Below are positions 1-5,315 of a DNA stretch of 8,512 nt, piece after piece. Origin of the DNA: Clostridia bacterium (GTDB lineage: Bacteria > Bacillota > Clostridia > Christensenellales > Aristaeellaceae). Below the pieces are notes generated by a model. That model ran no database searches. It saw only the letters and a list, made by a program, of their open reading frames with translations, and was not told the DNA's origin. The position numbers and the translations under genes were made by a program. The stretch is taken from NCBI GenBank assembly GCA_017551645.1, contig JAFZLE010000220.1, positions 1 to 8,512 of the forward strand. Reading direction: 5' to 3'. The number at the start of each line of letters is the position of its first letter. The stretch's first letter is position 1.

Positions 1-377
1 CCGCTGCCGGAAGACTTGCCTTTCATCTCATTGCTCCTGTCTTTCCAGCCGGGGAGCTTGCCTTCGGAAGCGTACTTGATAAGCAGGTCCGCCTGCTCAC
101 GGGTCAGCTTGCCCGCTTCCACCAGAAGCCTGAGCTCTTCCTCGAACGCCTCGAGTTTCGCGGCTTTTTTGGCTTCCTTGTAGGCTTTCCAGGCTTCCTT
201 GAGCGCGGCGGACTCGTCAGTCTCCGCGGTCTGGTTCTTGTCAGCCCCGGTCTCTTCCGTCACGGTCTCTTCGGCCGCGGGGGGCATCTGGGCAGCATCG
301 CTGCCGCCTTCGGCGAATACGGCGTACATTCCCGCCGCCAGCGCCAGCGCGAGTATGAGCGCCAACAGTTTCTTCAT
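1..377 (-). CDS. Small secreted helical protein of unknown function (3' end beyond window)
   Basis: The gene runs leftwards and its end lies outside the window; 125 codons are visible. The ATG at 377-375 has a perfect AGGAGG at 392-387, 9 nt upstream. Residues 1-22 form a signal peptide: two Lys, then a Leu/Ala-rich core, ending Val-Phe-Ala before Glu-Gly, a type I cleavage site. Residues 23-58 are an acidic, Thr/Glu-rich linker of low complexity. Residues 58-105 are strongly helical and charged (EAWKAYKEAKKAAKLEAFEE), followed by LVEAGKLTREQADLLIKY, a helix-turn-helix-like hairpin. This segment resembles the 'G.iT.eQAd.i' pattern of DUF2680/YckD-like exported proteins, but I cannot confirm that by eye. 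The end of the visible part turns Gly/Ser/Lys-rich. Role unknown; the export signal and reading frame are certain, the family is not. Confidence 0.85.
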   Translation of the reverse strand, partial: MKKLLALILALALAAGMYAVFAEGGSDAAQMPPAAEETVTEETGADKNQTAETDESAALKEAWKAYKEAKKAAKLEAFEEELRLLVEAGKLTREQADLLIKYASEGKLPGWKDRSNEMKGKSSGS

Positions 378-381
378 GGTC

Positions 382-423
382 TTAAACCTCCTTTTTGTCT
401 GTGATCCCTCGGGATGGCCACAT
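382..423 (-). CDS. Possible 13-codon leader ORF, coupled to the downstream secreted-protein gene
   Basis: On the minus strand a GGAGGG (434-429) lies 5 nt upstream of an ATG (423-421). This opens a 13-codon frame (MWPSRGITDKKEV) ending in TAA at 384-382, four bases before the ATG of the secreted helical protein. The AGGAGG of that downstream gene lies inside the last codons of the short frame. The arrangement would suit translational coupling or a small leader peptide. The evidence is only start, Shine-Dalgarno and spacing, and such short frames also occur by chance. Confidence 0.3.
   Translation of the reverse strand: MWPSRGITDKKEV
404..415. repeat. Short palindrome ATCCC-TC-GGGAT upstream of the minus-strand secreted-protein gene
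   Basis: This is a perfect 5-2-5 inverted repeat between the likely promoter region and the start codon of the minus-strand gene. A 2-nt centre is too short for a good RNA hairpin, so if it works it would be as a protein-binding site. A related half (ATCCCTC) recurs at 427-433. It could be chance. Confidence 0.25.
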
Positions 424-517
424 GATATCCCTCCAAACTAAAACCAGCCTAAATCGATTGTTAAGTTATTCGGCAGTGGTTTTCCGCCGTTTTTTATTGT
501 CCGGACATACCGCGCGC

Positions 518-547
518 TTGACACGGGCGCATGCAAACTGTTATCAT
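518..547 (+). promoter_or_regulatory. Sigma-A-type promoter for the membrane hydrolase gene
   Basis: A perfect -35 TTGACA (518-523) is followed by an 18-bp spacer and a -10 TATCAT (542-547; 5 of 6 consensus) preceded by TGT, an extended -10. Transcription would start near 554, about 29 nt before the ATG at 583. The rest of the 378-582 gap holds the leader of the divergent gene; no clear promoter for that gene was found (TTAACA at 464-459 with no good -10). Confidence 0.75.
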
Positions 548-582
548 CTGTTAGAAGGGTATATATTAACGGGAGCAGATAA

Positions 583-1206
583 ATGCTGAGCAGAACGCAC
601 CTTACCGTGGGAACGGCCGCGTCACTCGCGGCGTCGTTTTTCATATTGCGGCCGGAAAGCCTGAGCGACGTGCTCATCGCCTTCGCGGGCGGCGCGGTGG
701 GCGGCGTGTTCGCGGACGTGGACACGGTCAGCCACGACCGCAAGCACGACGCGTTCATAAGTCAGGCGCTGGCCGCCCTGGCGCTTTTCGCGGTCGCGGC
801 GACAGACTGGTATCTGAAACTGGGCGTGTGCGAGTTCGTTACCGGGCCCAACCGCTCCAAGTCCCTTGCCGCCGGGGCGGCAATAGTGTTCATTTACCTG
901 TTCGGTTTTCTGTCGCCCCACCGCACTTTCACCCACTCCATACTGGCGACAGCGCTGTTCTCGGGCTGCTTCGCCCTTATCTATACCCGGATGGGCTTTT
1001 CCGTGCTGGTCGGCTGCGTCTCCCACCTGGCGCTGGACCTGATCACCAAGAAGGAAGTCCACCTGTTCTATCCCCTCAAAACGGGCGTGTGCCTGCGCCT
1101 GTGCTACTCGGGCAAGACCGCCAACAGGCTCTTCATGCGCCTGGGCATCATAGCCACGCTGGGCATGCTGGCGTACCGGCTATACCCGTACATATCCGGG
1201 CAGTAG
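583..1206 (+). CDS. YdjM-type membrane-bound metal-dependent hydrolase (PF04307 family)
   Basis: The 207-residue protein is a multi-pass membrane protein with the conserved polar residues of the YdjM/DUF457 family of predicted metal-dependent hydrolases. Visible motifs are His6 in the N-terminal THLTVG, the acidic Asp45-x-Asp47 after a Gly-rich helix (GGAVGGVFADVD), His113-Arg114 and His118-Ser119 in HRTFTHS, and His148-x3-Asp152 followed by Thr155 and His160 in HLALDLITKKEVHLFYP. The spaced His/Asp residues are what a membrane-embedded metal site would need. Hydrophobic segments fall at about 28-44, 60-77, 96-112, 118-136, 138-154 and 186-200. Length is in the usual range. The start is set by GGGAG at 571-575, 7 nt before the ATG, and by the promoter at 518-547. 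It is a single-gene unit. Substrate is unknown; some relatives are stress-induced, but I see no LexA-type box. Confidence 0.85.
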   Translation: MLSRTHLTVGTAASLAASFFILRPESLSDVLIAFAGGAVGGVFADVDTVSHDRKHDAFISQALAALALFAVAATDWYLKLGVCEFVTGPNRSKSLAAGAAIVFIYLFGFLSPHRTFTHSILATALFSGCFALIYTRMGFSVLVGCVSHLALDLITKKEVHLFYPLKTGVCLRLCYSGKTANRLFMRLGIIATLGMLAYRLYPYISGQ

Positions 1207-1221
1207 AAAGGCATATAAATA

Positions 1222-1254
1222 ACGGGGCGGATGTTTCCGTCCCGTTTGTTTTTT
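1222..1254. terminator. Rho-independent terminator, probably bidirectional
   Basis: The arms ACGGGGCGGA (1222-1231) and TCCGTCCCGT (1236-1245) pair over 10 bp with one G-U pair around a TGTT loop, followed by a T-rich tract (1246-1254). It lies 15 nt after the hydrolase stop. It also lies 6 nt beyond the stop of the convergent araC-type gene; read leftwards, the hairpin is followed by TTATTTATAT, a weaker tract, so it may serve both genes. Confidence 0.88.
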
Positions 1255-1260
1255 GCCTGT

Positions 1261-2277
1261 CTACCGGGCGTCAAGCAATATCGCGGGGTCCTGGGCGGAT
1301 ATGTTCACCGCCTTGTTCACGTCCCATATGGTGGTCTCCACCTGGGTCTTCCCGTCGTCGTGCAGCGCGGAAAACGCGCCCACCGCCCTGAAAGGCAGCG
1401 TGTTTTTCACCGACAGGGAAGTGAGCTTCACGGCGGGCTCCCGCTTGTCCAGCTTAGGCGCATGCTCAAACTGTTTCACATACGCCCGGTAAAACGCGGT
1501 GTAGTCCCCAAAACCGCACGCCTGGCACGCCTCCGCGGCGCTCAGTCCGTTCAAAAGCAGCTGCTGGGCATATTTCAGGCGGCAGATATTCAGGTATTCC
1601 ATTACCGTGCAGCCCGTCTGCCGGCGGAACCTGAGATTCAGCTTGCCTTTGGAAACGAAAAAGCGCTCCGCCACATCTTCCAGCGTGAGCCTGCGTGTCA
1701 GGTTCTGGTGTATGAAATTCAGCACCTCGTCCAAGTCCCGCAGCCCCGCCTGGAAGGTCTGGGCGTTGGACTGCGCGGGGACCGCGCCCGCCCGCAGCGC
1801 CAGGCGCAGAAGTATCGCCTCGGTCAGGGTGCTCACCCCCGCTTTGTGCGCCGCCTGGGGCATGGCGTACAGGCGGTCGAACTCCTCGAGCAGGGGCTTT
1901 ATTTCCAGCGACCGGGCGTCGGGTATCACGTGCGCCAGCGCGCTTCCGCCGTCGTACAGCGTTTCCGGCGTGGGCAGGGCGCCCATAAGCAGTTCACGGC
2001 GCTCGGGGCTGATCACCTCGTCCGTAAAGTGCAGGGTAAAGCGCTCGTAGGGCTCCTCGCTCAGCACGTGTATGCCGTGGAGCACGTTGGGCACGATTAT
2101 GATAAGGGTATCGGGCTTCAGGCGGTATTCCGCGCCGTCGTACAGGTATACAACTTCCCCCGACACGAAGTAATACAGCTCGTAAAACGGGTGGCTGTGT
2201 ATAAGAAAGTTTTCGCTTTGCACATGGCTTATGTCATGCGTGACGCTGTATGTGGGCGAGACCAGCACGTTATGCAT
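1261..2277 (-). CDS. AraC-family transcriptional regulator with cupin sensor domain and C-terminal extension
   Basis: The 338-residue regulator is divergent from the sugar-uptake operon and probably controls it. Residues about 12-85 form the cupin-type ligand-binding domain: H27-S-H29-PFYELYYF, then SGEVVYLYDG, a 'L.PDTLIIIVPNVLHG' strand pair and an ERFTLHF strand. Residues about 180-280 form the AraC DNA-binding domain with two helix-turn-helix units: LTLEDVAERFFVSKGKLNLRF (197-217) with linker helix ICRLKYAQQLL, and LSAAEACQACGFGDYTAFYR (245-264) ending AYVKQF. About 58 residues follow the second unit, where AraC proteins usually end within a few residues; this tail is not recognised. The start chosen is the ATG at 2277-2275, which has GGGAGG at 2292-2287, 9 nt upstream. 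An in-frame ATG at 2313 has no ribosome binding site and would add 12 residues. The inducer is inferred, not shown, to be a uronate-containing sugar. Confidence 0.92.
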   Translation of the reverse strand: MHNVLVSPTYSVTHDISHVQSENFLIHSHPFYELYYFVSGEVVYLYDGAEYRLKPDTLIIIVPNVLHGIHVLSEEPYERFTLHFTDEVISPERRELLMGALPTPETLYDGGSALAHVIPDARSLEIKPLLEEFDRLYAMPQAAHKAGVSTLTEAILLRLALRAGAVPAQSNAQTFQAGLRDLDEVLNFIHQNLTRRLTLEDVAERFFVSKGKLNLRFRRQTGCTVMEYLNICRLKYAQQLLLNGLSAAEACQACGFGDYTAFYRAYVKQFEHAPKLDKREPAVKLTSLSVKNTLPFRAVGAFSALHDDGKTQVETTIWDVNKAVNISAQDPAILLDAR

Positions 2278-2330
2278 GCGATTGCGCCTCCCGCTTAAAG
2301 AATACCCGGACATTCCCGGGCGCGTTTATG

Positions 2331-2359
2331 ATGATACCATATCCCGGTCAATAACACAA
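2331..2359 (-). promoter_or_regulatory. Promoter of the araC-type regulator
   Basis: Read on the minus strand: -35 TTGTGT (2359-2354; 4 of 6), a 17-bp spacer, and -10 TATCAT (2336-2331; 5 of 6) with TGG just upstream, giving an extended -10. Transcription would start near 2324, some 45 nt before the ATG at 2277. The nearest ACCCTT repeat starts 22 bp upstream of the -35, suitable for autoregulation. Confidence 0.6.
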
Positions 2360-2380
2360 CCGCTAAGATTGTAAAAAAGT

Positions 2381-2453
2381 ACCCTTCATGCGCCATGATC
2401 CTGCGAAATCACCCTTACAATGTATAAATCGACGCAGTTATACCCTTAAAATG
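2381..2453 (+). promoter_or_regulatory. Three ACCCTT direct repeats at 30-31 bp spacing, likely AraC-regulator sites
   Basis: Three copies of ACCCTT start at 2381, 2411 and 2442, spaced 30 and 31 bp, close to three DNA helical turns, so all would face the same side. The second and third copies extend to ACCCTTACAATG and ACCCTTAAAATG (11 of 12 identical); the first continues CATG. AraC-family proteins commonly bind direct repeats, and the array sits exactly between the two divergent promoters. A degenerate fourth copy, ATCCTTTTTGCAATG (2486-2500), runs into the operon's -35. The third copy overlaps an ATGCC-T-GGCAT palindrome (2451-2461). The repeats are seen; assignment to the neighbouring regulator is inference. 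Confidence 0.6.
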
Positions 2454-2498
2454 CCTGGCATGCCGTTATTTTTGCAATATATTCTATCCTTTTTGCAA

Positions 2499-2527
2499 TG
2501 GACAAGCCTGTTTTATGCGTTTATAAT
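2499..2527 (+). promoter_or_regulatory. Promoter of the solute-binding protein/permease/GH88 operon
   Basis: The -35 TGGACA (2499-2504; 5 of 6) is followed by a 17-bp spacer and a perfect -10 TATAAT (2522-2527). Transcription would start near 2534, giving a leader of about 83 nt before the ATG at 2617. A second TATAAT at 2548-2553 has no fitting -35. The 3' edge of the degenerate fourth ACCCTT-like site overlaps the -35, as expected of an activated promoter. Confidence 0.75.
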
Positions 2528-2567
2528 AAACTTAAGCTTAACAGTTATATAATACAAGTGAACCTCT

Positions 2568-2587
2568 CGGAACAAATGATTGTTCCG
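2568..2587 (+). promoter_or_regulatory. Perfect 8-4-8 inverted repeat in the operon leader
   Basis: CGGAACAA-ATGA-TTGTTCCG lies about 35 to 54 nt downstream of the predicted transcription start and ends 13 nt before the AGGAGG of the binding-protein gene. As DNA it has the form of an operator for a second, dimeric repressor; as RNA it makes an 8-bp stem with a 4-nt loop. No T-tract follows, so it is not a terminator. It could also stabilise the 5' end of the mRNA. The symmetry is certain, the role is not. Confidence 0.5.
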
Positions 2588-2616
2588 CGATAATATGACA
2601 AGGAGGCAAACCACAC

Positions 2617-4200
2617 ATGAAAAAAGCATTAGCCATCGTATTGGCGCTGTGCCTGCTGCTGACGGTTTCTTCGGCTTTCGCGCTGGAGCTGCTGCCCGCC
2701 GGGGATACATATCCCATCGACACGGACGCCACTATCTCCTGGTACGTGCAGGGCAGCCTGAGCCCCCATGACGTGTACGCGGACTGGACCCAGTCCCCCT
2801 TCCATACCGGCCTTATCGAGAAGACCGGCGTGAACATCGACTGGTCCTTCCCCACCACCGGTGCTGACGGCAACACCTACACCAACACGCTTTTGGCCGA
2901 GCCCGCCACCATGCCCAATATCATGGGCGTGAGCAAGATGGCCGACGCCGCCATGTACCTGAACGAGGGCATCATCTGGGACCTCACCGATTACATCGAG
3001 GAGTACGCTCCCGCCTACTATGCCTTCCTGCACACCAATCCCGCCTACGACAAGGCGCTCAAGACCGACGACGGCAAATACTACGCCTTCGGCTTCTTCC
3101 GTGAGGACGGCGGCTGGAACGACTCCTACCGCGGGCCCGTAGTGCGCACCGACTGGCTGGAAGAGCAGGGCCTTGAGATCCCCACCACCATCTCCGAGTT
3201 CGAGAACGTGATCCGCGTGTTCAACGAAGCCTACGGCGCCCAGTTCTCCTTCGCCTGGAGCCGCTTCAAGGAAGGTTCCCTGGAAGGCGCTTTCGGCGCT
3301 TATGCCACCTCTGACGCCACCTGGTTCATAAAGGACGGCGAAGTCGGCCTGGGCAACACCACCGAAGAGTGGCGCGCTTACGTGGCCTGGCTGCGCAGCC
3401 TCAGGGAAGACGGCCTGTTCGACGAGGACAACTTCTCCCTCACCGACACCACCATCAAAGCCAAGGTGCACGACGACAAGGTCGGCATCTCCATGACCTC
3501 CATGGGCCAGCTCAACAACTGGAACAAGGAAGAAGTGGCCGCGGGCCGCGAAGGCACCTGGATCGGCATCCCCTATCCCACCGACGACGACGGCAACATC
3601 AGCTCCATCTTCGGCGGCAGCGGCATCGGCGGCTACACCTACATGATCAGCAAGAGCGCCGATGAAGAGACCATGAAGCTGTGCCTGCAGGTGCTGGACT
3701 ACGCCTACACCCAGGAAGGCTTCCTCTACTGGAACTTCGGCGTACAGGGCGTATCCTGGGACTATGACGAGAACGGCGAACCCGCCTTCCTGCCCCTGGT
3801 AACCGACGATACCGACACCGACCCCATGACCAAGTACAACGGCGCCACCTGGGGCTCCGCGTGCATCCAGGCCACCAAGCTGCTCTACTTAAAGAACAGC
3901 CCCGTGGCCGTAGCCGCCAACGACACCTGGTTCTACTCCGTGCCCGCCGAAGTCTCTTCCGGCTGGAAGTGGCCCAACGGCACCACCTTCACCGTTGAGG
4001 AGAACGACGAGCTCAGCCTGCTCAACGCCTCCAACATCGGCACCTACGCCAGCGAGTCCTTCGCCAAGTTCGTAAACGGCGACCTGGACATCAACGACGA
4101 CACCGTGTGGGCGGAGTATCTGGCCAACTACGATACCTACAACCTCCCGCGCATACTTGAAATCCGCCAGGCCTGCTACGACAGGTACCTGTCCCGCTAA
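2617..4200 (+). CDS. Extracellular sugar-binding protein of an LplA-type ABC importer
   Basis: This 527-residue protein would capture oligosaccharides outside the membrane and pass them to the two permeases encoded next. Residues 1-22 are a signal peptide ending Ser-Ala-Phe-Ala before Leu-Glu. There is no lipobox near this site; the only early Cys (Cys12) follows too short a hydrophobic stretch, so it looks like a type I signal. The mature part has family-1 solute-binding features: TGVNIDWSFPT (70-80), a 'D..Y......P.Y' stretch about 124-135, KTDDGKYYAFGFF (149-161), the very typical VVRTDWLEEQGLEIPTTISEF (175-195), and an aromatic-rich C-terminal half expected of a sugar-stacking cleft. Length matches LplA/AlgQ-like proteins. 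The D-x-N-x-N-G calcium loop that often follows the PTT-containing helix is absent (196-212). AGGAGG at 2601-2606 lies 10 nt before the ATG. Ile codons are almost all ATC, unlike its neighbours, suggesting high expression. Unsaturated uronate oligosaccharides as ligand are inferred from the GH88 gene. Confidence 0.93.
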   Translation: MKKALAIVLALCLLLTVSSAFALELLPAGDTYPIDTDATISWYVQGSLSPHDVYADWTQSPFHTGLIEKTGVNIDWSFPTTGADGNTYTNTLLAEPATMPNIMGVSKMADAAMYLNEGIIWDLTDYIEEYAPAYYAFLHTNPAYDKALKTDDGKYYAFGFFREDGGWNDSYRGPVVRTDWLEEQGLEIPTTISEFENVIRVFNEAYGAQFSFAWSRFKEGSLEGAFGAYATSDATWFIKDGEVGLGNTTEEWRAYVAWLRSLREDGLFDEDNFSLTDTTIKAKVHDDKVGISMTSMGQLNNWNKEEVAAGREGTWIGIPYPTDDDGNISSIFGGSGIGGYTYMISKSADEETMKLCLQVLDYAYTQEGFLYWNFGVQGVSWDYDENGEPAFLPLVTDDTDTDPMTKYNGATWGSACIQATKLLYLKNSPVAVAANDTWFYSVPAEVSSGWKWPNGTTFTVEENDELSLLNASNIGTYASESFAKFVNGDLDINDDTVWAEYLANYDTYNLPRILEIRQACYDRYLSR

Positions 4201-4209
4201 ACGCCTTTC

Positions 4210-4239
4210 GCCGGAGGGGGACCCGTGTCCTCCTCCGGC
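4210..4239 (+). terminator. Intra-operon stem-loop after the binding-protein gene (attenuator or mRNA-stabilising)
   Basis: A 12-bp stem (arms 4210-4221 and 4228-4239, one G-U pair) with a 6-nt loop starts 10 nt after the binding-protein stop. The following bases (TCTCTTATCC) are only partly T-rich, so it is a weak terminator at best. In sugar-uptake operons such hairpins protect the upstream binding-protein message from 3' decay or cause partial termination, giving binding protein in excess over permease. Confidence 0.55.
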
Positions 4240-4252
4240 TCTCTTATCCAGC

Positions 4253-4278
4253 GCGCGACCGGAAATACCGTGTCGCGC
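4253..4278 (+). repeat. Second stem-loop in the gap before the first permease gene
   Basis: GCGCGAC (4253-4259) pairs with GTCGCGC (4272-4278), and inside it CGG (4260-4262) pairs with CCG (4268-4270), leaving one bulged T and an AAATA loop. No T-tract follows. Together with the preceding hairpin it gives the 165-nt gap strong structure. A further TGCGGC/GCCGCA pair (4291-4296 and 4322-4327) may form. No gene or promoter is evident in this gap. Confidence 0.4.
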
Positions 4279-4365
4279 TTATCCCGTTGATGCGGCGCTC
4301 CAAGCCCGGGGCGGGTCCGCAGCCGCAAGGCATCTACCTTCCTCTTTGAAAAGGTGGCAACGCTT

Positions 4366-5304
4366 ATGGTAGCAAGCAGAGAAAAAAAGGAGCTGACCCT
4401 GGGGCACAAGCTGTCAAGGGACTACAAGCTCAACAAGTGGAAATACGTGCTCATACTGCCGGTACTTGTGTATCTGGCGCTGTTCGCCTACAAACCCATG
4501 TACGGCCTGGTGATCGTATTCAAGAATTACAAGACCACCCGCGGCATCGCGGGCAGCGATTACGTGGGCTTCATGTGGTTCAGGGCCTTCTTTAACGACC
4601 CGTACTTTTTCAGGCTGCTGCGCAATACGTTCACGCTGAGCGCGCTGTCCATAATATTCGGATTCCCGGCGCCTATCCTGCTGGCGCTTATGATAAACGA
4701 GGTCCAGAACACCAAATTCAAGCGCATGGTACAGACCATCACCTACATGCCCTATTTCATCTCCCTGGTGGTCACCTGCTCCATCATAACCATTTACTGC
4801 CAGCAGGACGGCCTGTTCTCAAACATAGCGGTGCTGTTCGGGGGCGAAAGGCAGAACTTCCTTATAAACGTGAACGCTTTCCGCCCGATCTACGTCATAT
4901 CCGGCATCTGGCAGAACATAGGCTGGAACTCCATCATTTACCTGGCGGCGCTGTCGGGCATAGACATGGAACAGTACGAAGCCGCGCGCATAGACGGCGC
5001 CAACCGCTTCCAGCAGATACTGCATGTGACCATTCCCGGCATACTGCCCACCATAATGGTGCTGTTCGTGCTGCGCATGGGCTCCATACTGAACGTAGGC
5101 TACGAAAAAGTGCTTTTGCTGTACACCACCAGCACCTATGAGGTGGCGGACGTGTTCTCCACCTACACCTACCGCATGGGCCTGGTCAACCAGCAGTATT
5201 CCCTGTCCACGTCGGTGGGCCTGTTCAACACGCTGGTAAACGTCATGTTCCTGGTGCTTACCAACTATCTGAGCAAAAAGACCACCGAAAGCGGCCTGTT
5301 CTGA
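4366..5304 (+). CDS. LplB-type sugar ABC transporter permease
   Basis: The 312-residue integral membrane protein is one half of the transport channel. It has a charged cytoplasmic N-terminus (1-25), then hydrophobic segments at about 26-42, 86-111, 126-145, 174-196, 222-243 and 284-301. The cytoplasmic EAA loop that docks the ATPase is EAARIDGANRFQQILHVTIP (205-224), with the invariant Gly211 in place. The segments YKPMYGLVIVFKNY and the C-terminal ...TESGLF are typical of LplB/YteP-like proteins. I chose the ATG at 4366 because AAGGTGG (4351-4357) lies 8 nt upstream; a GTG at 4354 would overlap that site and has no ribosome binding site. It follows the binding-protein gene after a 165-nt structured gap and is followed 11 nt later by its partner permease. 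Ile is often encoded by ATA here. Confidence 0.93.
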   Translation: MVASREKKELTLGHKLSRDYKLNKWKYVLILPVLVYLALFAYKPMYGLVIVFKNYKTTRGIAGSDYVGFMWFRAFFNDPYFFRLLRNTFTLSALSIIFGFPAPILLALMINEVQNTKFKRMVQTITYMPYFISLVVTCSIITIYCQQDGLFSNIAVLFGGERQNFLINVNAFRPIYVISGIWQNIGWNSIIYLAALSGIDMEQYEAARIDGANRFQQILHVTIPGILPTIMVLFVLRMGSILNVGYEKVLLLYTTSTYEVADVFSTYTYRMGLVNQQYSLSTSVGLFNTLVNVMFLVLTNYLSKKTTESGLF

Positions 5305-5315
5305 GGAGGTGCGGC

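Noticed and set aside
474..497. Possible plus-strand terminator (CGGC...GCCG followed by TTTTTT)
   Set aside because: The stem needs a 3-nt bulge and there is no plus-strand gene upstream for it to end; it lies between divergent genes.
1231..2298. Long plus-strand frame of 355 codons opposite the araC-type gene
   Set aside because: It starts inside a terminator hairpin, has no ribosome binding site, is rich in Arg/Gln/Val as antisense frames of GC-rich genes are, and lies opposite an unmistakable AraC protein.
2295..2320. Short CCCGG/CCGGG stem in the regulator's leader
   Set aside because: Only 5 bp with a 6-nt loop; common by chance at this GC content and not near the ribosome binding site.
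2381..2453. CRISPR-like array from the regularly spaced repeats
   Set aside because: The repeat unit is only 6-12 bp, there are three copies, no cas genes, and the position between two promoters fits regulator binding sites.
2629..3471. Minus-strand frame of 280 codons inside the solute-binding protein gene
   Set aside because: Antisense shadow, Gly/Val/His-rich, no Shine-Dalgarno or promoter, opposite a well-recognised family.
4354..4365. GTG at 4354 as start of the first permease
   Set aside because: The GTG lies within AAGGTGG, the likely ribosome binding site for the ATG at 4366, and has none of its own.
4157..4372. Small frame across the gap between binding protein and first permease
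   Set aside because: It overlaps the end of the binding-protein gene, lacks a Shine-Dalgarno, and the gap is better explained by RNA hairpins.
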